From positions 1-9,995 of the forward strand of contig CAJTVH010000074.1 in the NCBI GenBank assembly GCA_910579745.1: 9,995 nt of DNA. The letters run 5' to 3'. Positions 1 through 6,518 of the stretch are shown here, in pieces; position 1 is the stretch's first letter; each line of letters opens with the position of its first letter. The notes beneath the pieces are model-generated. The model saw only the letters and a program-made list of their open reading frames with translations. It was not told the DNA's origin and did not search any database. This stretch comes from an uncultured Clostridia bacterium. GTDB taxonomy: Bacteria > Bacillota > Clostridia > Lachnospirales > CAG-274. The position numbers and the translations under genes are program-made.

Positions 1-3000
1 CACGATAATGAGTTCCGTCACCGTTTGTACCATTAGCTGAATTGTTCGCTGGCGTTTCGCCTGCCTCAAATTTATTATAAATATAAGAAACTTCTTTACC
101 ATCAATTGAGTCAATATAATCTTTTGCTCCGTCATAAAGTTCAACCAAACCAACTTTGGGGTCGCTTTGAGCTTTCTTTCTCATATTTTCCGGTGAGTCA
201 GGGTTAAATCCGCTGTTATACTTTCCTGTAGTTCCGCTAATTCTTGGCATAGGAGTTACAAGAACAGGGTGCATACCTCTTGCTTTGATTGCCTCGACAT
301 ACATATCAAGCCACCTGTTATAGTTTTCATTGTTTGCGGTAAAGTCGTCTTTTTTAACGCCCGCGCCTCTTGAAAATCTATTTGTGCTGATAGTTTCATC
401 ATTGTGCGCCGAATGAAGGAACACAAAATCTCCCTCTTTGCCTTTTACAAGTATTTCATTAAATCTTCCCTCATTATAATTTGATTTCATCGCGCGTCCG
501 CCTAATGAGTAATTAATTACGTTGACCTTTGACAAATCAAAATAATTGATGAGATTTTGCCCCCAAGAACTGATTGTTTCATTAAAAGTATATGTTTTTT
601 GTGTCGAATCGCCTAAAATGTGAATTGTAGGTTTATCATCTGATTTATTCACGTCAATAGGAGTAACTTTAATAGACTTTACGCCTACTGTCTGCGGCTT
701 GCTTGCGGTTGGAAATATACTTGGTTCTATTTCAATTTCTATGAAATCTTCTCCTGTCGCGAAATCAAAAGACCATATATTTTCATTCCAAGACGCGCTG
801 ACTGTATGAGCCACAAGTCCCGCGTTATCCCATGTTCCTCCTTTTGTCAGTACCGTACCTTCCATACCTGTTGGTGAAACAGTGGTATTTGATTTATCAG
901 CAACTTCTACTTCAAGATGATACGCTCCAGGCGCGTCTGTGTCAATTCTGTAGATAAGTCCTCCCCTATTGTAATTGCCGCCGTCCGTGCTGCCGTCATT
1001 GTTATTGCTTTTTTCGTTGAGATATGCACCATTGCTTTCAGTTACTTTCGCACCGTCTGAAGAAATACTAATCTTACTTGTATCAGCAACTTTTCTTTCA
1101 AAACCTTTTGCGTGAAGCGCGCCGGAAACTGAAACAAATCCTTCTCTTTTTTCAGCGGTATAAATAGGCACTTCCGTCATTTTTGTGAAATCAACATCAA
1201 AAGAGTTTTGTTTTTTAATTTTATAAGATTTACTTAAAGGTTTCATACTGTCAAGATCATCCCAAACAAAAACAGAATCCGCTTCAATTCCATTAATGGC
1301 AACGTTATTTCCCGTAACATCAGCGGTCTTCATATTTATCATTTTTCCATCATTATATTGAGCGGCAACAATAACACCGCTGTCTATATTTTTTAAAGTA
1401 ACAATAGTATTGCCGTCTAATATAGAAACATTTTCTATGGCAGGCGTTTTGCTGTCCGGATTATCCGGTTTATTTGGATCGTCTGGTTCTTCCACGCCTT
1501 CATCAACTTTATTTTTATATGTTACTTTTAAATTTGATATGCTGAAAATATCTTGTCCTCCGGGATAAATCGCAAAGTTCAATTTTCCTTTTGTATAATT
1601 TTCAGGAAAATAACCAAATGTATAATCAGAATGTTTTTGACTATCACCAGAGCCGCTTCCTTTAGAGGAAATAGTTTTTGTTTTATAATCAATTGTAGTT
1701 TCAACATGACTTTTTACAGAGGTATTAGGAAATTTACCTACAATATTCAACCACTGACCGTTTGTATCGCTCGTGCCTGAAAAACCTGTGCTGCAGTCGA
1801 CCATATCAAGTTGATTCCAGCTCTTATTAAGCTTCCAAAGCGCAAATCTTGATTTATCAGGATTTTTATTACAGCTTGAAGGCGGTTCTTTTGAGGTTAA
1901 ATCAATATAAGATTCAGTTTTTAAAGTTCCAGACGTATCAACATCAAATTCAACTGTTATAAAGTCTGAGTTATCAATATCAGAACTAGCTCCATTAGCT
2001 TTCGCTAAACTAATAAGGTCAAAAGTTCTTATATTTTTATCTCCTTCAGAGAACAAAATTTTTGTATCGATAGTATCATCTATCATTTTTATTGATGTAA
2101 TATTTAAAGCCTTTTCTTCTCCAGTTTTTCCGCTTATTTTTGTTATACCATCAACAGGACTTGTAACAGTAAAATCATTGTTTGATGAAACAACTTTTAC
2201 GTCATATTCAATTCCAGCAGTGTTTGCGGGGATATTAGAGATAGTTTTTGAAGCTCTTTTTGAATTTGCTGGAACAGTGATAGTATCCTGTTTAATCAAA
2301 GCACCGTTTTTGGAAACTGTTACCGTATAATCACAATCAGTTACCGCTGTCGCGCTTTGTGTAACAGTAACAGGAATATTAAATACATTTTTACTGTCAG
2401 TAGTTGCCTCAATTGTAACAGGAATTACTTTTTTGTCTCCAAATCCTGAATTATTTTTCGCGTAAAGTATAACGCTTGATTCAATCGGGTTTTCACCTAA
2501 CGCCGGACGCGTGACGATAAGTTTTGTTCCATCTGATGATACAGTTGCGTTAACCGAATTGGACTCCCACTTAAATGAGATACCGTTTGGAGCGGATGGA
2601 AGAGGAATTTCTGTTGACTCTCCTGACGGAATAGTTACAGTCATACCAGATAACGCGTTATCAACTTCTTCAAGGTAATTTTTACTAAAGTTCATAGGAT
2701 CCCAATCGCCCGGATAATTTTTGGGGTCCGCGAGATTTTTTTCAGAAAAATAATTTCGTGGATTATATTCAAGAATCTGCCATTCATCAAGTATAGTGCC
2801 TTTGCCGGGACCACCTTCCTCAATAGATTTATTTTTAATACGTTTCGATAAATCAAGAGTTGAGGCGTCACTGTTTTTTGTGCCATATTCATATAATCGG
2901 CTTAATCCTGTTTCAGCTCCAAATCTTCCCCAGCCTTTGTCTTCAATAACTAAATTTGTTGATTTATCAAGAGTTGTATTATAATAAGTCGCCTGTCCTG

Positions 3001-4231
3001 AAGCGCCCCAAGGTCCTCCAAAATTATTCGCGAGATTGTTTTTTCGAACATTATAAATTGTGCAGTTGAAAAAAAGATATCCATATTCTCTTGATGCGTC
3101 AGTATTAGGAGTAGCTAGAGGAGAACCATATGGTTTATCTGAAAAACCGGCAAAACCAAGCCGGCAATTATCAAATACGGCTGCCGCGCTTCCGTAAATG
3201 TAATCTGTACCACCTATTAAATCACATTCTTTAAAATAAACTCTTCCGTTTGATACCCATACAGAATCCTGATTTGCGCTTACGCGAACATTTTCTATGA
3301 TTACTCTATCACCAAGAATCGCTATTGCGTGGCCTCTCTCGTTAAAAGCTGACGATTTCGCTAGAAATGAACTTTCCTCGGCTGAAAACACAGTGCCTTT
3401 CGCAATCTCCGCTTTATATTTGTCTAAATTAACCGAACCGTCGCTGTTGCAGACAGAAGCTGGTTTTGTTTCAGGAGTTTTCTCAGTACAAATAGTAAGA
3501 GAATTTGTATCTCTGACTGGTACTTTTGAACCCTCTTCAGGAGTAAGATGACCTTCTTTTTGTCCCTTTGTTACCATAGTAGGAACACTGTTTACGCAAT
3601 TCAAATCTTTAATTACAATATCAGTTGATGAAGCTGTAACAATCAACGGAGCCATTTTGTCATAACTCCAGCCAAGACCGCCAAGGTTTTTAAGCGTAGA
3701 ATTACGTGGCACATTTTTATGTACATTGCCGTTTATGTCATAGTAAGATATTGTTTTAACACCATCTATATTCTGACCAATAGTGTATTTAGGGAACTTC
3801 TCATCAGTGTCTTTATATCCGTTCCATGTTTCATCTTTTGACCAATCGATAGTTGGGTCGTAAAGTCCCGTTAAATCGGTGTTTTTGGTACAGTAACCTG
3901 TACAGAAATACCAATGAAGGGTTACTTGACCTGTCGTACCCGGAGTCTGCTGAATTGTCACGTATTTTAAATTATCAATACGTACTTGCTCTTCATAGTC
4001 TCCAGGGTCAATATTGATAATAGCTCTATTTTCCTCGCTGGTTGGAGGATTCGCTTTAATTTTGTCCAAAGCGGTGTTAATAGTTTTATTATCTCTTGTC
4101 GCGCCAACATAATAAACAGTTTCTTCGGCGGTTACAACAATATCCTCAGCGAAAACAGTTATATTTGAGGTTATCGTGGTAAATAACATCACAAATGATA
4201 TTATAGACGCCGTTAATTTTTTTAAAATCAT
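1..4231 (-). CDS. Secreted bifunctional pectin esterase: CE8 pectin methylesterase-like plus CE12 (SGNH) acetylesterase, 3' end outside window
   Basis: The frame is open for 1410 codons from an ATG at 4231 (AAGGAG nine bases upstream) to the window edge. Residues 1-28 form a signal peptide with VFA before the cut. Residues ~30-520 are a right-handed beta-helix pectinesterase-like domain: Q321-D322 (NQDSVW) and D343 (GGTDYIYG) match the catalytic Gln-Asp and Asp of family CE8, with the family's 21-residue spacing. Residues ~525-610 look like a bacterial Ig-like domain, ~730-905 a beta-rich module, ~915-930 a Pro/Asp linker, and ~1008-1190 a beta-rich, probably carbohydrate-binding module. The last part is an SGNH hydrolase: GDST with S1209, GGR at 1244-1246, HND with N1277, and DGTH with D1405 and H1408, typical of CE12 rhamnogalacturonan acetylesterases. 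The inferred role is extracellular removal of methyl and acetyl esters from pectin. The CE8 part lacks the usual Arg of the RPW motif (see findings). Anchoring domains may follow beyond position 1. Confidence 0.9.
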   Translation of the reverse strand, partial: MILKKLTASIISFVMLFTTITSNITVFAEDIVVTAEETVYYVGATRDNKTINTALDKIKANPPTSEENRAIINIDPGDYEEQVRIDNLKYVTIQQTPGTTGQVTLHWYFCTGYCTKNTDLTGLYDPTIDWSKDETWNGYKDTDEKFPKYTIGQNIDGVKTISYYDINGNVHKNVPRNSTLKNLGGLGWSYDKMAPLIVTASSTDIVIKDLNCVNSVPTMVTKGQKEGHLTPEEGSKVPVRDTNSLTICTEKTPETKPASVCNSDGSVNLDKYKAEIAKGTVFSAEESSFLAKSSAFNERGHAIAILGDRVIIENVRVSANQDSVWVSNGRVYFKECDLIGGTDYIYGSAAAVFDNCRLGFAGFSDKPYGSPLATPNTDASREYGYLFFNCTIYNVRKNNLANNFGGPWGASGQATYYNTTLDKSTNLVIEDKGWGRFGAETGLSRLYEYGTKNSDASTLDLSKRIKNKSIEEGGPGKGTILDEWQILEYNPRNYFSEKNLADPKNYPGDWDPMNFSKNYLEEVDNALSGMTVTIPSGESTEIPLPSAPNGISFKWESNSVNATVSSDGTKLIVTRPALGENPIESSVILYAKNNSGFGDKKVIPVTIEATTDSKNVFNIPVTVTQSATAVTDCDYTVTVSKNGALIKQDTITVPANSKRASKTISNIPANTAGIEYDVKVVSSNNDFTVTSPVDGITKISGKTGEEKALNITSIKMIDDTIDTKILFSEGDKNIRTFDLISLAKANGASSDIDNSDFITVEFDVDTSGTLKTESYIDLTSKEPPSSCNKNPDKSRFALWKLNKSWNQLDMVDCSTGFSGTSDTNGQWLNIVGKFPNTSVKSHVETTIDYKTKTISSKGSGSGDSQKHSDYTFGYFPENYTKGKLNFAIYPGGQDIFSISNLKVTYKNKVDEGVEEPDDPNKPDNPDSKTPAIENVSILDGNTIVTLKNIDSGVIVAAQYNDGKMINMKTADVTGNNVAINGIEADSVFVWDDLDSMKPLSKSYKIKKQNSFDVDFTKMTEVPIYTAEKREGFVSVSGALHAKGFERKVADTSKISISSDGAKVTESNGAYLNEKSNNNDGSTDGGNYNRGGLIYRIDTDAPGAYHLEVEVADKSNTTVSPTGMEGTVLTKGGTWDNAGLVAHTVSASWNENIWSFDFATGEDFIEIEIEPSIFPTASKPQTVGVKSIKVTPIDVNKSDDKPTIHILGDSTQKTYTFNETISSWGQNLINYFDLSKVNVINYSLGGRAMKSNYNEGRFNEILVKGKEGDFVFLHSAHNDETISTNRFSRGAGVKKDDFTANNENYNRWLDMYVEAIKARGMHPVLVTPMPRISGTTGKYNSGFNPDSPENMRKKAQSDPKVGLVELYDGAKDYIDSIDGKEVSYIYNKFEAGETPANNSANGTNGDGTHYR

Positions 4232-4316
4232 AAAATCACGCTCCTTTATATAATTTATACAGAATAACATAATCTTTATTAAAAGATTTGTAAGTTTTTT
4301 AACGCTTACTAAAAAT

Positions 4317-4346
4317 TTATAATAAAAACTATAGTTTCTATAACAA
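4317..4346 (-). promoter_or_regulatory. Candidate promoter of the CE8-CE12 gene
   Basis: On the minus strand TTGTTA (4346-4341) lies upstream of an AT-rich TATTAT/TTATAA box (4324-4317) with a 16-18 base spacer, leaving an ~85-base untranslated leader before the start codon. The boxes are only moderate matches in very AT-rich DNA, so this is one plausible placement among several. Confidence 0.3.
4326..4337. promoter_or_regulatory. 12-bp perfect palindrome, possible operator
   Basis: AAACTATAGTTT is a perfect palindrome lying between the proposed -35 and -10 boxes of the pectin esterase gene, where a bound repressor would block polymerase. Two further small dyads lie in the leader: AATCTTT/AAAGATT at 4271-4288 and GTAAG/CTTAC around 4290-4310. 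The palindrome is seen directly; the operator role is inferred. Confidence 0.3.
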
Positions 4347-4449
4347 ATATTATAAAGCTATAATAATATTTTGCACAGCTCCAATTTTAAAAAAAAACAT
4401 CATACCAATTAAAACGCAGCCTCAAGGTCAATAATTATAGTCAATCAAC

Positions 4450-4599
4450 TTATGCTTTTGTCCACTTTTTAAAGCTTGGATATGGTATCCAATCTCCTTT
4501 CATATCACCGGCATTAGACATATTTTTTTCTGATACATCACCGGAAGATGTGCTTAAAATTTCTTGTTCCGTTGTTTCTTCTGTTGTTTCAGACAATAT
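4450..4599 (-). pseudogene. C-terminal fragment of an unidentified protein, cut at the IS junction
   Basis: An open minus-strand frame enters from the IS junction near 4600 and ends at a TAA at 4450-4452. It encodes about 49 residues beginning ILSETTEETTEQEILSTSS and ending GDWIPYPSFKKWTKA. There is no start codon or ribosome binding site of its own, because the upstream part is replaced by IS3-type sequence in a different frame. The Glu/Thr/Ser-rich first half resembles a linker or extracellular stalk and the aromatic-rich end a small folded tail. I do not recognise the family. The fragment lies on the same strand as the pectin esterase gene, 219 bases upstream of its start codon. Confidence 0.5.
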
Positions 4600-4823
4600 C
4601 TTTACGGCTATAGGAATGCGGTATTCCCTTGAATGTTAGGAAATTTTCAAATGTCTGGCTTGTATACTGGCCGCCTAGGTCACTGCGCAGAATAATTCCC
4701 TCTGTTCTTCTGACATTCAGGCAGGCATTTTTTACTGCTTCCACAGCCAGCTCTGCTGTCATGGGGGTTCCGTATGCATACCCAATGATCTTACGGCCGC
4801 ACAGATCCATCACTGTGGCAAGC
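4589..4823 (-). pseudogene. IS3-family OrfB (DDE integrase) central fragment
   Basis: The frame reads LATVMDLCGRKIIGYAYG and then RSDLGGQYTSQTFENFL followed by GIPHSYSRK. This is the central rve/DDE core of the IS3 OrfB transposase: the Asp of VMDLC and the Asp of RSDLGGQYTS are two of the three catalytic acids. The family continues after SYSRK with a Gly-Cys-rich turn and the catalytic Glu; here the match ends at about 4600 and the frame stops after three foreign codons (TGA at 4591-4589). The N-terminal HTH_21-type part is also missing, removed by the fusion to OrfA at ~4824. The protein is therefore inactive. Confidence 0.8.
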
Positions 4824-5095
4824 TTTCCTTGCGAATTCTTTATACTCTTTGAGGGTAACTGTTTACTCCTATGATACTTTGATTGGAGAGAGTTGTTTTA
4901 CCCAGTTGCTAAGAGTGCTATGATTTACTCCATATTCACGTTCCAGCCGCGGATACGAGGTACCTCCGGTATTATACAGATCCACAATTTGCTGTTTAAA
5001 TTCCGGAGTATAAGATTTTTGGTTTTTCGACATGCTAAACATCTCCTTTACTCTTTCATTTGGTAGTATAGATCGTTCAACTTTTCCTGTCTACA
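4600..5095 (-). mobile_element. IS3-family (IS150-like) insertion sequence remnant, internally deleted
   Basis: The element reads on the minus strand. Its left end (plus-strand 5095) begins TGTAGACAGGAAAAG, with the TG start typical of IS3-family ends. An OrfA start follows, then a fusion into the middle of OrfB, then loss of everything after the SYSRK segment of the integrase domain near 4600. A full element of this group is about 1.2-1.5 kb; only ~500 bp remain, so both an internal deletion and a 3' truncation occurred. The base composition is visibly richer in G+C than the flanks. No right-hand terminal repeat or target duplication can be seen. It cannot move on its own. Confidence 0.75.
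4824..5033 (-). pseudogene. IS3-family OrfA (helix-turn-helix subunit) remnant with two in-frame stops
   Basis: The gene starts at the ATG at 5033, eight bases after AAAGGAGA. It reads SYTPEFKQQIVDLYNTGGTS and then REYGVNHSTLSNWVKQ, the N-terminal helix-turn-helix of the IS3 OrfA transposase subunit that binds the element's ends. After codon 54 there is a TAG (4871-4869) and two codons later a TAA (4865-4863), but the same frame still reads TVTLKEYKEFARK, the start of the coiled-coil part. The sequence then jumps into OrfB. Usual length is about 90-110 codons; about 70 remain. The stops and the deletion make this a dead gene. Confidence 0.75.
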
Positions 5096-5099
5096 CTTA

Positions 5100-5382
5100 T
5101 ATACTAACACCAAAAAGTATAAAAATCTTATTGAAGCGGATGATGATTTATATTATAATATGGGTATTAGTGATATTTTATCAGCGTTGTCAAAGAATAA
5201 GGTTACAAGGGGCATATTTTTATAGTAATAACTATTGTGGGCGAATAGGAAATAAAGAGCCAGATGTTTTTGCGGATTTATTTTCTGAAATAGCTTTTAA
5301 TGATAAAAAGAGTGTTGATTTTATAAAAAAAGAATTTGTTAATTTATATTCTTTATTTACAAGGAGTATAGGGGGTAAATAA
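5100..5382 (+). pseudogene. Phage head-morphogenesis-like protein, C-terminal remnant with a frameshift
   Basis: Two adjoining plus-strand frames together make one continuous-looking C-terminus. Frame one (from ~5100 to a TAG at ~5225) reads YKNLIEADDDLYYNMGISDI and LSALSKNKVTRG; after a shift near 5205-5215 the second frame reads AYFYSNNYCGRIGNKEPDVF, then ADLFSEIAF and a tail ending TRSIGGK before TAA at 5380-5382. The order (a SDIL-x-AL-K-K segment, an aromatic glycine turn, an E-x-FA-x-LF helix, and a final F-x-NLY-x-LF-type helix) resembles the C-terminus of minor head/head-morphogenesis proteins of Firmicutes phages. The 5' part is missing up to the IS end at 5095. The phage assignment is by recalled family pattern, not a search. 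Confidence 0.5.
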
Positions 5383-5384
5383 AA

Positions 5385-5588
5385 ATGTGCTTAAAAAAAG
5401 TTTTTGGGAGGAAGAAGAGCTAAAAAGTTTATATGGAAGAATATAGAAAAATATTTAGGAGAAAACCGCCATTTGATTTAGGAGATGAAAGTTCAAAACG
5501 AGATTGTAACAAGTTTAAAGAACAGATAAAAAATGTGATTAAAATTAAACAAAAAATAAATTTTAAATTAATATATATGTTTATTTAT
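5385..5588 (+). pseudogene. Short decayed coding scraps downstream of the phage fragment
   Basis: Two bases after the phage-like stop codon an ATG at 5385 opens MCLKKVFGRKKS and stops at 5423; gggggt and aaggag lie just upstream. A neighbouring frame continues WKNIEKYLGENRHLI before a stop near 5480. A third frame from an ATG at 5433 runs 56 codons (MEEYRKIFRRKPPFDLGDES onward) to a TAA near 5603. These overlap, and none clearly wins. The likeliest reading is one small gene co-transcribed with the phage gene and broken by frameshifts. No family is recognised. Confidence 0.3.
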
Positions 5589-5618
5589 AAAGCGCTTACA
5601 TAAAGTAAGTGTTTTTTA
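5589..5618 (+). terminator. Intrinsic terminator
   Basis: GCGCTTAC at 5592-5599 pairs with GTAAGTGT at 5605-5612 (two G-T pairs) around an ATAAA loop, preceded by AAA and followed by a run of six T residues. It would end transcription of the phage-remnant segment. Confidence 0.6.
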
Positions 5619-5622
5619 TTGA

Positions 5623-5754
5623 GAAAATAAAGAAGTATTTGAGAAACGTTATGATGTTATTGAGGCAAAGCCTGATATTCAGAACGAGTCTATTAAGAAA
5701 CTAAGGGAATACATAAAACGGTTTGGAGATGAGATAAAAAAATCAAAGATGTAA
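5623..5754 (+). pseudogene. C-terminal fragment of an unidentified alpha-helical protein
   Basis: An open stretch of 43 codons follows an in-frame TGA at 5620-5622 and ends at TAA 5752-5754. It encodes a charged helical segment including KRYDVIEAKPDIQNESIKKL and FGDEIKKSKM. No start codon with a ribosome binding site lies at its head, and it follows a terminator directly, so it reads as the tail of a gene whose front is gone. I do not recognise the family. Codon choice looks coding-like (regular amphipathic pattern), but the short length limits certainty. Confidence 0.35.
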
Positions 5755-5776
5755 TATCGCGGTAAATGGCGGATTG

Positions 5777-5785
5777 TGCTAAAAT
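5777..5785 (+). promoter_or_regulatory. Extended -10 promoter element
   Basis: TGCTAAAAT is a TGn-extended -10 box. No good -35 hexamer is seen at the normal distance, which an extended -10 does not strictly need. It would start a transcript at about 5792 that covers the hairpin CGTAA/TTACG (5804-5816 region), the palindrome at 5868-5883 and the short ORF at 5895. Confidence 0.35.
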
Positions 5786-5867
5786 ATTTATATGGGCTGG
5801 TCGTAAAGCTTACGCTTTATTGTTCGCCTATGCAACCAAGGCAATCGGTGCGGGATGCGCTGACTTT

Positions 5868-5883
5868 CATTCTTTAAAGAATG
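5868..5883. repeat. 16-bp perfect palindrome
   Basis: CATTCTTTAAAGAATG is its own reverse complement. It lies directly before the GGGGATGA ribosome-binding-like stretch of the short ORF at 5895 and could be a protein site or a hairpin that controls translation. Confidence 0.6.
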
Positions 5884-5894
5884 GGGATGACGCT

Positions 5895-5951
5895 ATGAGA
5901 AATCAATTTTTTTGTTTTTTTAACTCTTTTTTATGTTTTTATATTCTATAA
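5895..5951 (+). CDS. Possible 18-residue hydrophobic peptide, leader or truncated small toxin-like ORF
   Basis: ATG at 5895 follows GGGGATGA with a normal gap and opens MRNQFFCFFNSFLCFYIL, rich in Phe and strongly hydrophobic, then TAA. The segment from 5760 has a different texture from the flanks: a TGCTAAAAT box, a small hairpin, a 16-bp palindrome and this ribosome site, much like the leaders in front of holin-like type I toxin peptides in Firmicutes. Such peptides are normally ~30 residues with a charged tail, so this one would be truncated. Its end overlaps the 3' end of the opposing repressor pseudogene. The T-rich composition alone could produce such an ORF, so the call is weak. Confidence 0.2.
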   Translation: MRNQFFCFFNSFLCFYIL

Positions 5952-6128
5952 TATCATCTGGTTGACAGTTAAACAATTTACATATTTTGTTAATAGCTTT
6001 TAAACTTACATATTCGTTCTTTGACATTGAAGTTATTGTATTACTACCCATTTTATAGCTTTTTTCAAATCTTGTTTTGTCATATTATTTCTATTGAGCA
6101 CATTCCATAATTTATAATAAGTTATCAT
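5920..6128 (-). pseudogene. Cro/C1-type HTH repressor, broken by a one-base deletion in an A-run
   Basis: ATG at 6128 follows AAAGGTAG and reads MITYYKLWNVLNRNNMTKQD, then LKKAIKWVV and a stop. If one A is added to the run of six after GATTTG, the frame continues KSYKMGSNTITSMSKNE, then VSLKAINKICKLFNCQPDD and ends IIEYKNIKKS with TAA at 5922-5920. That is a complete HTH_26/XRE-family repressor of about 69 residues: Y-KLW at the start, TK-DL in helix 2, a recognition helix around SNTITSM, and the CNCQPDDI-type end common in small mobile-element repressors. The 209-base length confirms the missing base. It may be a real frameshift or a sequencing slip in a homopolymer. Confidence 0.75.
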
Positions 6129-6167
6129 ACTTACACTACCTTTACATAGAATATATCATTAAACATT

Positions 6168-6197
6168 ATTATATCATATCTTTATTTGTAAGTACAA
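6168..6197 (-). promoter_or_regulatory. Promoter of the HTH gene with a dyad over the -35 box
   Basis: On the minus strand TTGTAC (6197-6192), an 18-base spacer and a perfect TATAAT (6173-6168) place the start ~30-40 bases before the repressor start codon. TTGTA-NN-TACAA (6186-6197) is an inverted repeat covering the -35 box, a fitting site for self-repression by the HTH protein. The promoter match is good; self-repression is inferred. Confidence 0.55.
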
Positions 6198-6311
6198 CAT
6201 AAACAAAGCATTAATACATTATTCGATATATTGATATACTCTACTATACACACCTATTGAGTTTTCAAAGTTCAAATATTACACAATTTTTTATTAATAA
6301 AAAATTTTTAC

Positions 6312-6340
6312 TTGAAATAGTTTTTGTAATATGGTAAAAT
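6312..6340 (+). promoter_or_regulatory. Strong sigma-A-type promoter for a candidate small RNA
   Basis: TTGAAA (6312-6317), a 17-base spacer and TAAAAT (6335-6340) on the plus strand. No open reading frame with a start codon follows before the terminator at 6471-6518, so the product would be a noncoding RNA. Confidence 0.55.
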
Positions 6341-6470
6341 AAATTTGTTAAAATATACTATACGATATTTTTTACTTTTCACTTCGGTTTATTCCTTATT
6401 CTTAGAGCTTTACAAACTCTTTTAAATTCTGAGTTTTCAGAAATTTAAAGCAACTTGTAACGTAATCAAA

Positions 6471-6518
6471 ATAAAAACGGTGCAGAGTCTTGAATATAGA
6501 CTTTACACCGTTTTTATT
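6471..6518. terminator. Bidirectional intrinsic terminator
   Basis: AAAAACGGTG pairs perfectly with CACCGTTTTT, and the stem continues, after a short mismatch, with AGTCT/AGACT closed by a TGAATAT loop. T-runs flank it on both strands. It sits directly after the stop codon of the 42-residue gene (minus strand) and after the candidate small RNA (plus strand). Confidence 0.85.
6491..6508 (+). repeat. 18-bp inverted repeat, copy 1 (in the terminator hairpin)
   Basis: TGAATATAGACTTTACAC here is an exact reverse complement of the sequence at 6716-6733. This copy makes up the loop and descending arm of the shared terminator. The two copies bracket the 42-residue gene, its leader and its promoter. 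Confidence 0.8.

Larger units (their letters stand above)
6347..6518 (+). ncRNA. Candidate ~170-nt structured small RNA
   Basis: Between a good promoter (6312-6340) and a strong terminator there is no ATG-started frame of useful size. The segment can fold: CTTTTAAATTCTGA (6419-6432) pairs at 12 of 14 positions with TCAGAAATTTAAAG (6437-6450) around a GTTT loop, and AGAG/CTCT arms lie just before it. The RNA ends in the same bidirectional hairpin that ends the opposing 42-residue gene, so the two transcripts would overlap in their last ~45 bases. Convergent toxin/antisense pairs such as txpA/ratA have this geometry, but the protein here is not a membrane peptide. Existence of the RNA is inferred from signals only. 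Confidence 0.4.

Noticed and set aside
1553..3551. Several plus-strand open frames opposite the pectin esterase gene
   Set aside because: They lie antisense to a continuous 1410-codon coding frame and their translations show no family features.
4380..4450. Terminator after the orphan gene fragment
   Set aside because: A T-run exists on the minus strand, but I found no stable GC-containing stem before it.
4629..4874. Plus-strand open frame of 81 codons
   Set aside because: It is the complement of the IS3 OrfB/OrfA remnant, whose minus-strand motifs are clear.
5032..5100. Plus-strand frame start MLNISFTLSF extending into the phage fragment
   Set aside because: The first ~23 codons are the antisense of the IS leader and end; only the part after ~5100 looks like the phage-type protein, in a shifted frame.
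6050..6070. Programmed ribosomal frameshift in the HTH gene
   Set aside because: The A-run is short and no stimulatory hairpin or internal Shine-Dalgarno site is seen; small repressors of this family are not known to need it. Simple loss of one base is more likely.
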